Source: Neospora caninum Liverpool (lineage: Eukaryota; Apicomplexa; Conoidasida; Eucoccidiorida; Sarcocystidae). From it: DNA of 64,000 bases. The notes under the pieces are model-generated. The model saw only the letters and a program-made list of their open reading frames with translations. It was not told the DNA's origin and ran no database searches. Both the position numbers and the translations under genes were made by a program. Positions within the stretch are counted from its first letter, which is position 1. Every line of letters starts with the position of its first letter. This document shows positions 1-12,487 of the stretch, in pieces. Location: NCBI RefSeq assembly GCF_000208865.1, contig NC_018395.1, positions 1,953,920 through 2,017,919 on the forward strand, read 5' to 3'.

Positions 1-12
1 TGTTGAAGCGTT

Positions 13-2750
13 CTAGCTGACAAGGATGAAGTCTGGCAAACCATCCCGCAGCTGAACCATGTACTTGATTGTGCCGAGTGTCACAGTTCCTTCCAGTCTG
101 TCCTCTTGGAAACCCAGGCTGAGGTCCATATCCTTCGTCTTGAAACCTGCGTTTCCTCCCACCTCACGGTTATCGTTTCGCTCTGCTCCAGCAGACACTG
201 AGGTACCGGCATTCGCTCTTCCGACCTCTATGCGAGCTGAAACTGCCTGGCTTTTGGCGTCCTTCAAGTTGTTTTCCCACAGCACCGAAAAATCGTCCAA
301 CTGGCCTGTGGGCAGCAACGCGCATTAGCGAATCAATGCTTTTGCAGAGTACACCCGAGACCTATAGCTGTGCTGCACTCTTCTAGGTCCTGCTGATACT
401 GATAAGAAGCTACAACAACTAGAGTTTCTTATGACGCACCTGTCAAATGACTTCGACGCCCATCAGAATTCCGCGAGGCTGCAAAACGCCCCTTTGGAAC
501 GACAAAAGACATGCCATACTCGGTTTCGAGAGGGTCTGAGTCCACTGCCACCCCAAAGTCCTTGTACGAAACAGTCACATTTGTAGGTGCCGACAGGTTC
601 CCTTCGAAATCGCGAAGAACGCCGACGTCTATGTCTCCGACAGACACCTTTTGGTCAATTACTTTGTCGTCTGCGTCGTAGCGGGTCTTGACTTCCGTGT
701 TCCCTGATTTCACGTCAACTGCAACGTTCTTTCCGCCAACAGGTACCTACCGTAAAACCAACACAACCACTATCACCTGATTCTCATAGACCGGAATCAA
801 CGGCGGTGTTTCCAGCCCCATACAATAACACAATCTTTCTGTAGGCAGCTTGCTTTGCTCGGAATTCACAAGCATACATAGCTCGACAACCTGGGATCTT
901 CTTCAACATTCGAAAACCCTTTCGGAAACACCCTGATCCTCCAGTCAAATTGTCTCGCTCGCATAATCCCTTCTCTGAATACCGACCGACCGTTCTCTGA
1001 CTCGCGACGGAACGCATTTCTTGTACAGGCGTCCGACGGATGCAGAGCAGCCTCTGAAATCCGGCCTTAGCTCATCTGGTCACAGCTGGATTGGGATTTT
1101 TAAAACCCCCAATGTCACCGCAAGGCATTTATACACGTGTCCGTAAGTCCCCCTCAACTTGGCCTCGTCGCATTTCTCCACTCCAGTATACAGGCATGCT
1201 GATGATCATCTTTTTCATGCATGAGCTAGTCAGTCTCACTGTGTCAAATCCTGCTTTGCCGTCCGCCACGGGGATGCGGATGAGCTGGGGTCTTCCGGCA
1301 GACACTGTTACCGTAGTGTCTCGATAACCAACGGAAACTGCGGCCCGGCGCGGAAGGGGTGTGTAGCCGATTTCGATGCCTCCATTCCGTGCCGTGATTC
1401 GAAAAGGCCTACGGCGTTGCAGGTTCATACCAAGCTGTTGCCTCACAGCTACAGCTGCAACACTTCTCATTGTGCCAGCGAGATCAACCTTCCAAAAAGG
1501 TAACGTGGTCTGCGACAGGAAAAGTACAGTCCGAAACGGTCAGTGCAGTTTTAGTTCTTACGGGGCAATACGACTCCGACACAATCGAAACGAGAGAGAG
1601 TTCACAACTACTACGCGTTTCCGCCCTTCAATGTTGCCTTTCTGCTATAAAGCAAACAGACATATCCACGGAACACTTGAGTTCCTTTAGAATTACACGC
1701 TGCTTGTTTGATACGGACAGGCACATAATGAATGTGCGGCTTTCATGATCTGAAAATGCCTACACAAAACACCGGAACATGTTCCACGGATTTACGAATC
1801 TGGAGAGATTGTGGTCCGCACGATTCTCTGATGTTTGTCTTCACGAAGAACCGAGGAGTTCTCATATATCCATCTGTACGCTAGCACTAAATTTTTGTTG
1901 CGCAATGCTTGAAAACATCGACGATTACGTGAGTGAAGCGTAGTCCAGGTAACACAGCTGTCGCAGAGTCGAACAGAGACGAAAAGACAGGCTCTTCAGA
2001 TCAATCGCTTTTTGTAACTGTTCTGGAGGTAAAACAGTCCTCCTGTGCCGTCTGATCTGGGTAAGATGTTCTAGGTCAGGCAGGGCAGGATCTACCCTCA
2101 CGGTGACATGTGAGTTTTATCGGGGTACGGGACGTGTTCGTGTCCCAGGAAGTGACGAAGAGGCTTACCGTTGCAATGAGGCGTCCGTCCTCGTCAACCT
2201 TCAAATGAAAACCACTGGCAAGATACTTGGCAGGCTCCTTCTGGAAAAGCTCGACCATTTGCCACGACTCTTCAATCAGCCGCCAGTCATTGTCGAGTCG
2301 AACTGATTGAGCTTCTTCCAGAAGAAAGACATTCTCGATCATATTGTGTACCTGCTGAAAAGAGTTGTTTTTTTTTGAGGGATGCCCCGCCTGTTTATCA
2401 TTTTCGATCACTTCCGTCGTCCAAGCCTCTCTGCTGTTCAGAACATCCCCTCCCGGACTTGTGCTAGAGGAATGGGGATTGGCTGCGTCCATGTACACAA
2501 AGCTTTGCACTTGCCTGGTCCTGTTATCAGGCCCGCTGAGACGGGTAACGTCAGCTAGATTGCGCATACTGTTGCCGTCTGCTTTTTCCATGCTGCCGAC
2601 GTTGCTTCCCCTGACGCGTCCCCTGGTAGTACTGGATATCCTCGTGAGCATGGTCGGGGCCGCGGCGCCGCTCACCACTCTAAAAACGGGGAATGCGTTA
2701 ATAATGGAGCAGATGAACGCACACCAGAAACACCACAACGCACACCTCAT
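13..2750 (-). CDS. Secreted beta-rich protein of unknown function (4 exons)
   Basis: I do not recognise this protein. Exons by splice-site reading are 2169-2750, 1240-1434, 440-746 and 13-305; phases agree and give about 458 aa ending at a TAG. I chose the Met at 2750 because it opens directly into a hydrophobic stretch (MRCALWCFWCAFICSIINAF) followed by VVSG-AAAP, which resembles a signal peptide and cleavage site. An in-frame Met at 2975 would add 75 residues and turn it into a signal anchor. The first third is Ser/Asn-rich, then helical around EEAQSVRLDNDWRLIEESW. The C-terminal ~270 residues are runs of alternating polar and hydrophobic residues (AAVSVGYRDTTVTVSAG, VGDIDVGVLRDFEG, MDLSLGFQEDRLEGTVTLG), suggesting beta strands. 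The predicted mature part contains no cysteine, which argues against the SRS surface-antigen family. It may be a dense-granule, rhoptry or surface protein; this is inference. Exon structure is fairly secure, function unknown. Confidence 0.66.
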
Positions 2751-2975
2751 GGCATGTTTGGTCCATGTGGTGGAGACCGAGGGACGGCTGGATATTCCCC
2801 AGGTTCGGTTGCTTTGACGATAAATGAACGATAAGAACACGGCCATCGATGCAACGGCACGACGAGCCTGGGACTTGGCTGCCGTCACGGACCGCGGCGA
2901 TTTACGGAGGTACGACACAAATTGACTCTGCCGAAAAAGTTGCATGCTGCCATCGAATGAAAAAGAAAATGGCAA

Positions 2976-4211
2976 CGGTTTCAGTCAGCCGACTGTGTGA
3001 GAGCCATCTCTTGCGGTGCAATCCTGCTCGGGCGAGCAGCGCAGAAACTTCGAACTGAGATAAAGTTCATCCTTACTGCTTCGCCGCCCAACACATGGAT
3101 CTTCGAACTCGGGCACGGAAGTCAGGCGTTGAATGTTGAGACCATGCACCAACGTCGGTTTTGAAGCCGCCTCTGGAAATACGGTTTCCCAAGAGTTTCA
3201 CTCCAGGCACTGAGGCAGTGGCGGCTTCCCACTTGCGTCACCCTTGCAGAAACGCGTTTGCAGCTGATTGCAATTTTAAATGGTAGTACTATCCATCAGG
3301 TTGTAACGGTTTTCACTTTGCTTTGCTCCGCGCCCGCTCGTATAAAACACTGGTCCTCTATGTGAAGGAGAGTTCAGCGCGAAGCAGAACTTCAGCGAGT
3401 GTAGCAAAATCTCAGTGAAACCGCGAACAGGCACTATACGAAGCTCGACGTCGGCGCCACAGTCAATTGTCTTTAATAGATCCGCAGACACACATCATCA
3501 CCAAACGCAGGGCATCATCATCGGAGTGTTTGCATGCCTATTAATCGTCAGTTATACGAAGGAAACAAATTTACCGGGCGCCATGGCGAAACTCTAATCG
3601 AGACCGTACTGCCACCAACACAGCCAGTTGGATACACATGGATTACTCTCCATAAACCGAGTGCTCATATCAATCCAAGCTAATCCAGCTCCGCAATAGT
3701 TTCAGACGGTATCGCAGAAGAAACCCGTGTATAAAAAAATAGTTGGCACAACTGATTCTGAATGCGCTTCCATCAAGCTGGACAGCGTCTCACGAGAGCA
3801 CTCTTTGTCTCCAGACGTGCAGACATCCTGTGTCTCGAATCTCTCTAGGGTTTGTGCCGTACTGACAAGACAATGTTGGCACTCGATTCCATGGTTCTGT
3901 TGATGTCGATTATTATGCAGGTTTTTTTTTCAGAACAACTAGTTGTCCGTCCCCTCGAAAGGCAAACGCCACAGGTCTGGTAGTTTTCTCGAGTTCTTGA
4001 GAAAACAAGTTCAGTGCAGCGCCGTTGCCGCCTTCCAGTTGTTCTTGCAGTCCATATCGCGCGGTTTCAGTTTCGTAACTACCACGTTCGTCTCACGAGA
4101 TGCCCGCCCCGAACTTGTAAGCTACCTGTCCCCCCTGATGCGAAGTCGTCAACTCAACTACTGATACAACGTCCTGTGAAAACTGTTCTCAGCAGTGGAG
4201 TAACCTGCTTG
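2976..4211. other. Intergenic: 5' flank of the secreted gene and 3' flank of the SPC25-like gene
   Basis: No convincing coding sequence on either strand; only short ORFs with frequent stops. It should hold the promoter and 5' UTR of the minus-strand secreted protein gene and the 3' UTR of the minus-strand gene ending at 4212. It is more AT-rich than the coding regions, with a T-run near 3921-3928. Confidence 0.6.
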
Positions 4212-7200
4212 CTAGTTTTGCCATCTCCGTTGGACCGTTTCGAATTCTGTGTTATTAGCGCCGAACACGAAGAGAGACGTCCGATCCGATACATCTTTCA
4301 TCGTCCATCCCTCCTGTTGATTCTGCACCCGAGCCCCTGAAAAAGCCGGGACGTGCTTGTTCCCGGCGACATGAGAACAGGGATCGGCGTGCCGGTTTCC
4401 TTCTGGTGGTGTTACTCTGTGGCTCGCCATAGCTTTAGAGAAGTGACGCTCGCTTGAGAAAGCGTGAACGCCTTCCCGTGTATCTATCCCTCCACTCAAA
4501 AGAGGCTGCCGCCTCATAGACGGCCCTGAATGCGGAGTATCGCACAGCTTCCGCCATTCTTTGAAACTTCGTCGCATGCATGCAACAACGATAGGGAGAG
4601 AAATTTCAGCTCGGCCAAATGCTTCCATGACGTCTTCGAATATCTCCACAGGCGGCCAGCACTGCGCATCTGCAGGCAGGCAAAATCAGCGAAATGGAGG
4701 ACAGCACACGCGAAGGAGACGCTTACGGCTCCGCAAAAACCATACGACAGCGGGCAATAAACAAAGAATCAGAAACTTACTATCAGGCCGTTCCGTGACT
4801 GCCAATCTTGCACGTCTTTCTGAGGAAAGTTCTCTCTGCCTCGCTTACCTGAGACAGCGCCATGAGCATCAAGCCGGAAGGCAAAGAAACATTCCCCCGT
4901 GTTCATGCCATCTTCTTGAAAAGATTTTTCCTCTTCCGGCGCGGCGCTTCCCTTCGAAGCCGCAGGTAGCACACCCGAGAAGCGGACGATTGTGGGCCCA
5001 CCGGCTGTTTCAAAAATAGGCAGGCGAAGCAGAGAAACACGGGACAACTGGTGGCGCGGGCAAATTAGCGGCTCTATGGGCATCGCCTGGCGACAAAGAG
5101 AGACGACCCAGAGTTGTAACGTGGAAACACCAAAGGGGCATAGTGTGAAGGCTAAGCGTCGTGGTGGTTGTCTGCGTAGAGCGGGTAGCACAAAAGAACC
5201 ATAAAAACATGGAATATTCAGTGTGGAAACGCTGCAGAGGGCGTATCTCCAGTGAATTGCAGAACAAAGAATTCGCGGGAACAGTCACTCTATGTCTGTC
5301 GATACTGACCGTCATCCTGCTGAATCCGAATGCCGAGCGCCTTCTCGTAGACGCGAATCTTTTCTTCCCACGCGAACAACGCGTGCTCTCTCTGCTTTTG
5401 AACAAGTCTGTACTCTGCGAAGCAACAGACAACGGCAATATTAGTGAAGTGCACGCTCTACTGTAATGTGGTGCGAAACGGTATGCGGACAGTTTCACGA
5501 GCAGAACATTACAGGTATACGAAGATCGCGCATAAATTCATCCGCTGGTGACCAAAACATGCAAGCGTAAAGGAGTATAGGTGACACGACTGCGGACTTA
5601 AGGCACCAACCAGTATCCCAGTCTTTCCTCTCCCACCGTGCGTAATTTCCAAACTTCTTGCAATTCGAAGTCGGCCGACGCACTAAAAAAACAGCTCTTG
5701 TCTACACACCCGGACAAATCCCCTTGTTCTAGCTGAAGAAGACACCAATCGGTGCTATCTACGCGACGCATCCTGAGATATGTGCAGTCTTGCCTGCTCG
5801 AGCGGCTTCTAGAGACGCTCTCTCTTCCTCCCGGAAGATGTCCAGGCTCTGCAGCTTCGCGGGTAGCTCCTGAAGTTCATTATCAATTGCCTGGACGGGA
5901 ATACCGAGGACAGAAAAGGTACCTTGCCCACTCAAAAAATGACTCGGAAAGGTACCAAAGAGCGAATGGACACGTGTTCCTTACTCGAATACAAAAGAAC
6001 TCACAAAGACGCATCCGAGATGCGGTGACGGGGAAACCATTGCATTCTTCCAAGCATTAGGCCGGCTTGTCTTTTTCCTTCAAACCGTAGAATCTCGTAC
6101 ATCATAGCTGTTAGTGGGTCTCGTTTTTCGAATGGACAAAAGATTAGTCCTTTTCAATGTGGTCCCATTATATCTAACTCTGTTGACGAGAGACAAGTGA
6201 GAAATGCAACAGCAGTGAAATCCCTATCACGGTACAGTCGCTTTCCGTTACGAACAGCCAGCTGGACTACAACGGTGAGAGTAGCCTCTCTCTCAACCAC
6301 AGCGTCTCTTCTCTGTTGTCCCTTCCCTGGTTTCTTCGCGTTCTACGCCCGCGCGCCGATGGCGACACGTGCTTCTACAGGTGAGAACAGGGAAACAGGT
6401 CGAGGACGGGTACCAGGTCGGTCGGGTTTTACGTAACACGCTGTGCTTATCCAGAAGGCACATACCTTGTCTTCTTCTTTCAGTCGCTCAATAAGATGGA
6501 GATTTTGCTGGCGCTCTGGGAACCGCACAAAGGAAGCGCGGCACGACTTGCTCAAACGTAGCTCGTTTCCCCAGTCCCAGGAACCTGACCAAAGAACTGT
6601 ACGGGATGTTCTGCACGGACGCTGATCCAATATGGGCGGTTGTTCTGCCAGTCACCTTCTGTTCTTTGTTTGGACGGACCGCAAAGCGACACGCTCACTT
6701 TCTATGTGCATCACAGATCGAGAACAGACACCGAAATCCGTGCTGCAGACCCGCTCCGGAGCTACGTGCCGTTCCTCACTTCTTCGGAAGTCCCTGGCAT
6801 TCTCTCGCATCTCCTCTGCCTCTTCAACGAGTTTTCGGATCGTGTCTGTACGCAAACCAGAAATTTTTTTTGCGCGGGAACATGCCGATGAAAAAAAAAA
6901 CGCGACGGAGAGAGTACGACTGAATAATTTCGATAGTCTGTACCGCTCCGATGCCAACGTCTGAAGAGGAGCGAGTACATGGAAGTGTCTCCAATACAGC
7001 AGAGTAATCCACCAAGAGCTGGAGCTCCGGACTTGATTGCGTGTAATTAAATCGAAGGAAACGCACCTGCCTTAGGCTGGAGTTGCTCCATTGTCTCGCG
7101 TAGTCGGTGTCTGTCGCTGGTCATTGACCGGCAACCGTCCCTCTCAAATGTATCAAACAACATGGAGGCCGTGTCTTTCATCCGCCGGATTTGGTGGCAT

Positions 7201-7427
7201 TTGATGCAAGGCTGCGTCAACGGAGATGTCACTGTAAGGGGATTTTCCCTTCTGTACGACGATACAGCTTTCGGTGACGAACATCTCTCTTGCGAGAGCC
7301 TTCTCAACGCCCTGGTCCCTGTCTGAAACAGCCCACGCTCCGGCGTCTGTACAGTTGCGGAGGGGTCGTTTCGGATATCCGAAGAACACGCGTCGCTGCT
7401 GACGGATCTGCAACCGTTTCCTTCCAT
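4212..7427 (-). CDS. SPC25: SPC25-like kinetochore protein (NDC80 complex), 7 exons
   Basis: Exons are 7067-7427, 6699-6845, 6466-6515, 5794-5890, 5310-5414, 4849-5004 and 4212-4669; phases agree at every junction, giving 457 aa. Residues ~100-250 form a coiled coil (DTIRKLVEEAEEMRENARDF; AIDNELQELPAKLQSLDIF; LVQKQREHALFAWEEKIRVY). It leads into an RWD-like segment: KALGIRIQQDD, then GGPTIVRFSGVLP, ECFFAFRLDAHGAVSDAQCW, and EIFEDVMEAFGRAEI ending in ACMRRSFKEW. That order (coil, LG-x-R, beta strand with xRFxFT spacing, FxFxL strand, C-x-P turn, helix, MRRxFK helix) is the SPC25 C-terminal globular domain, which binds the inner kinetochore. The start at 7427 has A at -3 and G at +4. Intron 4 uses a GC donor. 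A ~110-residue tail after the RWD is unusual for the family. Known SPC25s are ~220 aa, so both ends are extended. Identity is inferred from pattern only. Confidence 0.68.
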
Positions 7428-7878
7428 TCTGTTTTTGTACTGAGAATCCCACCCATGCGACAGAGAATGAAAGGTCCACGAATCATGCCGTCGGGCTAAC
7501 AGGTGACAAGTCGGCAGCTGTAACACCCGGAGAAGAAGATAACCCCTCAGTAGCCTGTCACAATTTTAAAGGTGTAAGCATTCAGAAACACAGGCGTAGG
7601 CAGACAGATACACATCAAGAGTGGAAAGTGTAGGAGGTCGACCGTCGAGAAGAGGAAAATAGGGAGCGCAGAAAGGAAACAAATATGTGCATCTATTGAT
7701 GGGACCCGTGTGTTCAATCTTTGTCCTCAGAGAAGGCGTTCTGCTTGTGCCATTGACAGGACAACGGTCGGCAGTGATGCTTTGCTAGCGCCTACCTCCC
7801 GTCTTGAGTGGACTGACTGCGAAGGATTCGCCGCTGGGCTGCACACAAGGAAATCGCGGCTAGATAAACATCGCGAGG

Positions 7879-8238
7879 ATGTCCGACTCGGCCGCTCTAC
7901 AGAGAGTTCGGGAAAATCCCCATTCCATAATGCGTTCCTCGGTTGTTCGAGGGCTCGCAGAAATCAAGGTACCCAGGGAAGAAAACGACTGGATACAGTC
8001 CACTCACGGAGACCACACAATTTCCTCCAGCGCGCCTGGGGTATATGAAAGGGTAGAACAGGGTAATAAAGCAAGCTCAAAGTGGCCGAAGCCTTCCTTT
8101 ACGGAAACATTTTTGCGGGAACACGATTCAGAAGTACGTGGTTTCACTGCGTCACACGCAAAAACAGGCGAGAGACCCCCTTTCTTGCATGCTGAGCAAA
8201 ATCACGGGGAAGCGACCGATTGCATAGGTACGACTTGA
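7879..8238 (+). other. Low-confidence 119-aa ORF
   Basis: Open frame starting MSDSAALQRVRENPHSIMRS with ATG context GCGAGGATGT. Composition is soluble and protein-like, with no repeat and few cysteines, but no domain is recognised and no neighbouring exons could be joined. It may be a small gene, part of the SPC25-like gene's upstream region, or chance. Confidence 0.2.
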
Positions 8239-9002
8239 GCAGGCAGCAACCCAAGGCCAAGTGGTTCCTTTTCTGGCTGTAGAAGGAAACACCGTCTTGA
8301 TAAGCACCAGGTCACACAACACAAATTTCGCTTCTCGAGGGGCTCTCCTCAGTGGACAAAAAAGTGGAAAACGGCGTGTACAGGGCACACCCGTTGTCTT
8401 GTCAAAGAAATTGGGGGTTGGTGCAACCCCACCGTTCTCAATAAAGCCACAAAGCCACAAAGCGTTCGAGGATATACACAATTCCGCCGTTCTTGTGAGC
8501 ATCGACAGGCAGAGCAGAAACTTTTCGGTCTCTTCATGCTGTGTACTCCGTCGGGCATACTTCTCACTTCGTAGTTGTGTTCCGGTTTTCTTCTAAGGGC
8601 GAAACTAGTAGAACTTACAAATAGGCCAGCGACAAACCCGGACCTCTTGACTTCCGGCCCTCCAAAGTACTCCATTGTACATCAATAACTTTTGCTGAAA
8701 TAAACATGGTGCCAATGGTCAGACCACCACTTCCGTACGGTCTTTGGTGACCAATAATGATTCTAGCGATGGAATGCATGTCTATCCGAGGTTCCCTAGT
8801 TTGAGCACATCACATGGTGGCTGCCGGTCTACAAGTAGATACACTCATTGCAGCCCCCCCCCCCCCCAAAAAAAGATCAGTGCGTTACATTGCAGGCCTC
8901 AAAAAAACATAGTGAGTTGAAGAATGCAACAAACTGTACTTGGGAGAAGCTTGAAAACGGTTTCCGGAGTCTTCTTTCCGCCAGCGCCCTGTTTCATCGA
9001 TG

Positions 9003-9048
9003 CGGGCTCGGTTGCGGGACAACGGGGCGGGCTCGGTTGCGGGACAAC
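9003..9048. repeat. 25-bp tandem duplication
   Basis: CGGGCTCGGTTGCGGGACAA occurs at 9003 and again at 9028, with the last 4 bases before the second copy GGGG. Two near-perfect head-to-tail copies in intergenic sequence. Confidence 0.85.
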
Positions 9049-12000
9049 GCTCCCCCCCGTGAACTCCGACTAGTCTCATCCGTGAACAGAGTTTCTTAGC
9101 GCACTCTGCAGCACTCCGTTTTCTCCATATCTTTAACAGAATTGCAAAAACAGAACAAGTATGTGCAGTGCTCAATGGGGTCCGCGCGGTTCGAGTGTCA
9201 GCGTTGCCATCCGTCCTTCATTCTCACTATCAGCCCGTCAGTGCGGTATCGCTTGAAGTGTACAGTTGTTTCGGGAGATGTGCCAGGCCATTAAAACATC
9301 TGATGGACGCGCGGCTGGGGCGGGAAGTGCTGGAGGGAACCGAAAGGGGGAGGGCCACACGGATGTCCAGCGTTTGGATTCACGAATTAGCGGGTCTGAA
9401 CCGTGCCGACAGAACGCAGTGACTCGCTGGAGAAAACGGTAATCGCGGCGACTGGTTCTCCGAAACTAAAACCCGGGGAACATTCTTCAGAATTACCTAG
9501 TCACTGAACAAGCAGTGCTCGTATTGTTGCTTGAGCGAGCAAAGTGGCAATACGAGAAGTAGCAGCGACGATGGTAGCACAGTCCCCGTGCCAGCATAAC
9601 GCAACACCACAGACGTGTCAAGTGCGGGCAGAAGTGGTGGAACGTCTCCACGCAGAGGCCGCCGCCTACGCGTTTTTTTGGCAATGGGATTGGCGAGAGT
9701 GATTCTTCGGCATTGACAACAAAAATGGCGACCATATCGTGTCTCAGTACGAATTGCTTTCTGCATGCACGGCAAAGTGACCCCTTTGTTTCTACAGGTT
9801 CACTTTTGTTAGAGGACCTATTTCCGACTCACTAGTCCCTTTTGCCATGCATGCTACCTCAGCATGCCCAGTGGAATCTTCTAAATGTAGATGCTTGGTA
9901 ACATTTTCACCTTTTACAGGGCTACACTGGGATCCTGATATACGGCACTGAATCGCGTGCGTCGTCCCTACGTCGTCTATCTGCGCTTTCTCCCCAGTGG
10001 TTTGCCTTCCTAGTACTTGGAATCTTCCTTTCACCCCTCCCTCGCTACACAGCTGACACCGCTCTCGCCACAGCGCCTGGAGATGGGCACAGAGGAAAGG
10101 TGTAACTCCGTGGTCCAGATCTTTCCAAGATCCGGATGTCCTGCTTGCGTCACCGCAGAGACTTAGTCTGCGAAAATCTGGCAGCGCTCACTAAATGCGT
10201 ACTCGTTCCTTCTGTGCTCGCCACTAGCAGCTGCATGCTGGCTCCCTATAAGCCCCACGGAAACGGTAGGACTCGCGGGACGCTCCCCCATTGCCTTACT
10301 GTCAACTTGCACCGGCTGTGCCACTGCGTCGCCCTAGCGAGGAACAAGAAGAAAGTTCCTGACTTTAGATTGTATCCTCTTGGAGAAAGCCTGCGTTGTC
10401 GTCTTGCGTCCGGTTAGGGTGAGGTAACAGAGGGCCGCAGTCGCAGAGCCTCCTGCTTCACGTGAAGTGAACCCGAAGGCAGTGAACACGACAGAGTTGA
10501 TGCTCCCTTGTTGTGTTACACTATACCCGCTTGGCCAGCGCAGCCCTGACAGAACCACTCTCTGCCCATATGTAACTTTTGAGTCAGAGCTGAGCTTCAG
10601 TGACGACGCAACATGTGGAACACCTTCTTAGATGGGCATGAGTCCCCTCTGACAGGGAGCATACGCCACCGGTTTATTCCAGCAGGTATCCTCCCGTTTT
10701 TGTTCACCGCGTGGCTTTCCGATATGACTAGTACGAGCAGACTACACCGTTCGTTTCGCTGTTTTCTTCCACTTCCCCACGACCAAACAGCTTTTAGCTT
10801 TACGGGACACCAGCGTGGGGGGTCAGTAAAAGACGGCGAAATCACAATCGCTCGACATCACATTAACATCACTTTGCACTGTGTTGCGCTCTTTTGAGAG
10901 TCTGAAAAGGACGCGCGGCACCAGTTGAGGGTTCAGTAACAACAAAAGTATGTGGACGAAGAATGCAAAAGAAGTGTTGCACGATATCTCGACTTTTCTG
11001 CAGCCTGTTCGCCACTGGACGTCTTGCCGACCTCCGAATTGGTGACTTGCGCGCCTTCGCACAGTGTCAAGGCAAGCTGCCGCTTTTCTTCCAGTATTAG
11101 ACGATCCGTGACGGCTTCTGCAGGGAATTCCAGACTCTACCACGTCCACGGTTACAGCTAGAAGCAATGGTGTCCCGGGATTGGCGTCGAGGGGACTAGG
11201 AACCCTGGCGGCGTATCTGCTGGGTAGGCAAGAGGCAAAAAAGACTTCCCCCCTACACAGCTTGATTAACACACACAGGTGGAAACAGCACTGTGATGTG
11301 CCTGGTCAGTAGCCCGGTGTCTCTGCAGCACCCATTCTCTTTCATCACCGATTGCACCCCCACTACTCGATCTCTTTCCCGAGTTTTCTTTTCTCGCGTG
11401 CACCCCAGTGACGGGAAGGCCCACGCCGCAAAGCACGACGAAATTACCAAAACGGCAAAAAGTCTTCCTTTCGCTCTCTGCATGAGCCAGCCTCGCGGCA
11501 CGCGCTTCGTTGCAGGAGTTTTTTGTGAAGTTTTCCCTCCAAGACCTGTCTCTCGCTTTTTGTAAAATCTCTTCCCTTTGCGATTCTACCTCTCGCTCCC
11601 TTTCCCTCGTATTTTATACGCGCTTCTGCGTAGATGCCATACCCAAAAAGCGAACGCTGGCACTACAGCCCTGCAGGTAGGTTCACCCTTTTTTTATCTA
11701 GGGAAACCGTAAAAAACCTTGTTCCTGAAAGCGCAGTTGTGTGTGCATTTAGAGCAACTCGCGGAAGCCGTTCCGTCGGTCGCTTTCTCCGGTGGACACG
11801 CTTTCAAAGCGGTCACGTTGTTTTGACGTCAGAGAACGGGACGTGGGGAGAGGGCTGCGCATGTGGGTTTGTGCTACGCCGTGCACAATTCCCTTTTTGA
11901 CGATTTAGAGATGCTTCTCCCGCTCTGCTGGATACGTGGCCACGCGTGTGAGTTTTCCTGAGCGTTGCGCAACGGTTGAGGCTTTCGTGAAAGGGACACA

Positions 12001-12487
12001 GAAAACTGTAAAACTGTTGCACTTGCACACAGCACAAACCTGCGGCCGACTGCGCCATGTTGTCTCTCTGCATCCTACTTCGCGGCGAAAACGATCGGAG
12101 ACCCGCCTTCCTGGACAACCGCGCACATTACGAAAACCAGGCTGCGTCCGCCAAGTGCGTCGTGTGGTTATGCATCAACTAGGGATCGCCACACGCGTAT
12201 GTGCGTCCGGTCTTAGGATTCCTTTGTTGCAACGAAGCTGCTGCGACCAGCGGTGTCACCGCTGCTCCCTGAGACCTTCCCGTTGCGTTGTTCGTCCCTG
12301 CAGGTGTTTTTCGGAGAGCTAAAATGCTGTAGCGGAACTCGTGCGGCGCGCCAGGCCTCTGCAACACCAGTTTCCCCCTGAGAAAGGAGACGCACATTTG
12401 CCCCTCGCTGCATCTTCAGGATAGTTCTTTCGATCGCCGCGGCGCTCTTTGTTTTCTCTTCGCAAAAAGACTGACTGTCTTGCCAAA

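Larger units (their letters stand above)
7428..12487. other. Long intergenic region between divergent SPC25-like and BFR1 genes
   Basis: Five kilobases without a gene I can support. It must contain the 5' ends of two divergently transcribed genes. It holds a pure C-run near 8853-8867 followed by an A-run, a 25-bp tandem duplication at 9003-9048, and one moderately plausible plus-strand ORF at 7879-8238 (listed separately). Other ORFs have no domain, no good splice context and no composition signal. The part just before 12488 is T-rich and probably 5' UTR of BFR1. Confidence 0.55.

Noticed and set aside
13..2750. SRS surface antigen family membership
   Set aside because: SRS domains have conserved cysteines; the predicted mature protein here has none.
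4570..4586. TGCATGC AP2-type motif as a regulatory site
   Set aside because: Falls inside the last exon of the SPC25-like gene; similar words occur in several introns, so it is uninformative without expression data.
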